A stretch of 5,461 nt of DNA from Nitrospirota bacterium (lineage in GTDB: Bacteria > Nitrospirota > Nitrospiria > SBBL01 > Manganitrophaceae): contig JAHFEM010000170.1 in NCBI GenBank assembly GCA_023248505.1, forward strand, positions 1 through 5,461, read 5' to 3'. A program made the translations under genes and the position numbers. Positions within the stretch are counted from its first letter, which is position 1, and each line of letters opens with the position of its first letter. Shown here piece by piece: positions 3,686 through 5,461 of this stretch. The notes under the pieces were generated by a model. The model was not told where the DNA came from. It ran no database searches and was given only the letters and a program-made list of their open reading frames with translations.

Positions 3686-5461
3686 TCAAAGATTCCAACC
3701 CTTCAGGGCCGCCGTCTCATTGAACCAGACATTCAGCTCGGAGGGAGGAACCGGCCGGCTGATATAATATCCTTGCGCCGCGTCGCAGTTGAGGGCGGCC
3801 AACTTTTCTAACACCTCTAGACTTTCCACCCCCTCCGCAACGACTTTCAAACCCAGATTATGGGTGAGTTCGATCGTAGAGCGGACAATCATTGCGTCGC
3901 TTTCGTCGGTCGCCATTTCCTTCACAAAGGATTTGTCGATCTTAATCTGGTTGACCGGCAATCTCTTCAGATAACCTAAAGACGAGTAGCCGGTGCCGAA
4001 GTCATCGATGGAGAGCTGAATTCCCATGTTGCCAAGACGCGTTAACGCTTCCATCGCGTGTGCAGGGTTGACCATGAGGGCGCTTTCGGTAATTTCCAGC
4101 TCGAGAGAGGAGGCCGCTACGCCGGAGGCATCAAGCAATTCGGAAATCTGATCCGGAAGCTGCGGGTCTTCGAGATTCCGGGCAGATAGGTTGACGGCCA
4201 CTCTGAGTTGTCTTCCTTCTTGAAGCCAGATGTTGCATTGATGAAGCGCCGTCTGGACCACCCAGAGTGTCAACGGTTTAATTAATCCGGAATGCTCCGC
4301 AACCGTAATGAACTGATCGGGTGGAATAACGCCGTATTGAGGATGCTGCCAGCGGACCAACGCTTCCACCCCGATGATCCGGCGGGTCCAGAGGTGGATC
4401 TTGGGCTGATAATGCAGAAATAGGTGGTCGAGGTCGATTGCATCGCGCAATTCTCCCAGAAGCGCAAGGCGGCGCGGGCTGTGTTTGTCGACTTCCGATG
4501 AGTAAAGCGTGTAGCCGGTTTTGTGTTCCTTGGCGACATACATGGCGATATCCGCGTGCTGGATGAGGCTGTCGGGATTTTCCCCATGGTCCGGCGAGAA
4601 CGCAATGCCGATGCTGGCCTCAATGACGATTGGAATGCCTTCAACCAAAAAAGGTTTCTCCAGGGCTTTCCGGATCTGGCCCGCAACGAGCGTCGCCTGC
4701 TCCACATCGACCTGGGGGAGCAGCACGGCAAACTCGTCCCCTCCCAGGCGTGCAATGATGTCGGACGCTTGCAGCGCGTCGCGAAGACGCGGCCCGATCT
4801 GTTGCAATAATGCGTCGCCCCGGTGATGTCCCAGCGTATCGTTGATCTCCCTGAAGCGGTCTAGGTCGATGAGGAAGAGCCCGACAGACTGACTCCCATA
4901 GGACGCGATGAGCATCGCCTGCTGCAAGCGATCGCGTAAAAGGGTTCGGTTGGGAAGGTCGGTTAAAGCGTCGTAAAAAGCCATATGATTGATCGTTGCT
5001 TCCGAACGCTTACGCTCGGTAATATCGGCGATGATCCACATGACGCCGCTGATCTCTCCCTGGTGGTCGCACAGCAGCGCGGTGGAGAGGCTGGTATCGA
5101 TCAGAACACCGTCTTTTCGCTTGTGCCGACGCTCCAAATTGACGAATTTCTTGTCTTGGGGGCCTCTTTCCCTGTTCGGGCCGAATTCCGGCTTTTTCTC
5201 TCCCGGAACAATCGGAAGCGGGTGACCGAGGACCTCCTGCGCGCTCCAGCCGAAGATCTGCTCGGCGGCCGGATTCCACATCTGAACATTTCCAATCGGA
5301 TCGATCACGATGATCGCAAGGGGAGAGGATTGGACGACTGCCTCAAGGGTCTGTGTGCTTTTCTCCAGCGCTTCCTCCGCTTTTTCCCGGTCCCGCCGCA
5401 CCGCGGCTTCGCGTAGCTCACGGTCCACGGCGGGGATCAGCCGCTTTAAATTGTCTTTAAT
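3686..5461 (-). CDS. PAS-GGDEF-EAL cyclic-di-GMP enzyme, N-terminus (probable receiver domain) beyond window
   Basis: 591 residues are visible, numbered here from the first codon in the window. Residues 1-30 (start IKDNLKRLIPAVDRELREA) form the charged helix commonly found right after a response-regulator receiver domain, so REC-PAS-GGDEF-EAL is the likely full layout. PAS spans about 36-150 (SPLAIIVIDPIGNVQMWN to MWIIADITERK). GGDEF spans about 156-320 with an intact LGGDEF (239-244). EAL spans about 333-580 with GVEALVRW (E366), NLSARNL (N424), LEITES (E456), DDFGTGYSS (D486, D487), IKIDKS (K507), AEGVES (E543) and AQGYY (Q563). All metal and catalytic positions are present, with spacing equal to that I recall for RocR. 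Both c-di-GMP synthesis (from two GTP) and hydrolysis (to pGpG) therefore look possible. The inhibitory I-site is QASD instead of RxxD, so product feedback at that site is probably lost. The GTG at 5428 is only an internal codon. It ends in TGA at 3688-3686. Confidence 0.95.
   Translation of the reverse strand: MKDNLKRLIPAVDRELREAAVRRDREKAEEALEKSTQTLEAVVQSSPLAIIVIDPIGNVQMWNPAAEQIFGWSAQEVLGHPLPIVPGEKKPEFGPNRERGPQDKKFVNLERRHKRKDGVLIDTSLSTALLCDHQGEISGVMWIIADITERKRSEATINHMAFYDALTDLPNRTLLRDRLQQAMLIASYGSQSVGLFLIDLDRFREINDTLGHHRGDALLQQIGPRLRDALQASDIIARLGGDEFAVLLPQVDVEQATLVAGQIRKALEKPFLVEGIPIVIEASIGIAFSPDHGENPDSLIQHADIAMYVAKEHKTGYTLYSSEVDKHSPRRLALLGELRDAIDLDHLFLHYQPKIHLWTRRIIGVEALVRWQHPQYGVIPPDQFITVAEHSGLIKPLTLWVVQTALHQCNIWLQEGRQLRVAVNLSARNLEDPQLPDQISELLDASGVAASSLELEITESALMVNPAHAMEALTRLGNMGIQLSIDDFGTGYSSLGYLKRLPVNQIKIDKSFVKEMATDESDAMIVRSTIELTHNLGLKVVAEGVESLEVLEKLAALNCDAAQGYYISRPVPPSELNVWFNETAALKGWNL

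Noticed and set aside
3543..3686. 47-codon minus-strand ORF whose ATG overlaps the EAL stop (TGATG)
   Set aside because: The overlap would fit translational coupling, but the ORF has no recognisable motif and its second half is antisense to the conserved end of DUF488.
1..5461. CRISPR array, tRNA, rRNA or transposase gene
   Set aside because: No regularly spaced direct repeats, no cloverleaf-like or rRNA sequence, and no transposase motif were seen on either strand.

Overview
The window reads like an accessory stretch of a GC-rich Gram-negative bacterium. The cupredoxin has a Sec-type signal peptide, the Shine-Dalgarno sites are strong AGGAGG types, one promoter looks sigma70-like, and the terminator is factor-independent. 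The aldo/keto reductase and DUF488 sequences resemble my recollection of Nitrospirota and Desulfobacterota proteins, but no marker here fixes the taxon, so that is a guess.

Layout from left to right. At 1-685 (minus) lies the N-terminal part of a DUF4157 (eCIS-core) protein, cut by the window edge just after its HELAH motif and with a good promoter at 752-780. At 854-1500 (minus) lies an aldo/keto reductase pseudogene with three separate lesions, one of which turns the predicted catalytic Tyr codon into TAG. A palindromic dispersed repeat (copy A, 1514-1568) sits directly upstream of it. At 1722-2467 (minus) is an intact two-gene operon: a small single-TM protein with a cytosolic Cys/His cluster, followed by a periplasmic type-1 copper cupredoxin, ending in a clear terminator (1666-1697). 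At 2558-2584 are overlapping GC-rich hairpins, and at 2631-2703 is copy B of the repeat. Copy B abuts a MATE efflux transporter remnant (2715-3146, plus) that has lost most of its N-terminus. Just after the remnant, a strong ribosome-binding site opens a 14-codon ORF (3053-3097) that looks like the stump of a lost gene. At 3193-3588 (plus) is an intact DUF488 protein. Converging on it from the right edge is a large c-di-GMP enzyme, PAS-GGDEF-EAL (3686 to beyond 5461, minus), whose upstream linker suggests a receiver domain outside the window.

How it fits together. There is no single pathway. The centre (854-3150) looks like a decaying island, with two broken genes and probably a third start-only stump around an intact copper-protein operon, and two diverged copies of one palindromic repeat beside the two broken genes. 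The copper operon and the c-di-GMP protein look functional. I see no convincing new multi-gene system. The best leads are the cupredoxin/Cys-rich membrane protein pair, the repeat-associated gene decay, and the unusual end of the DUF4157 protein.
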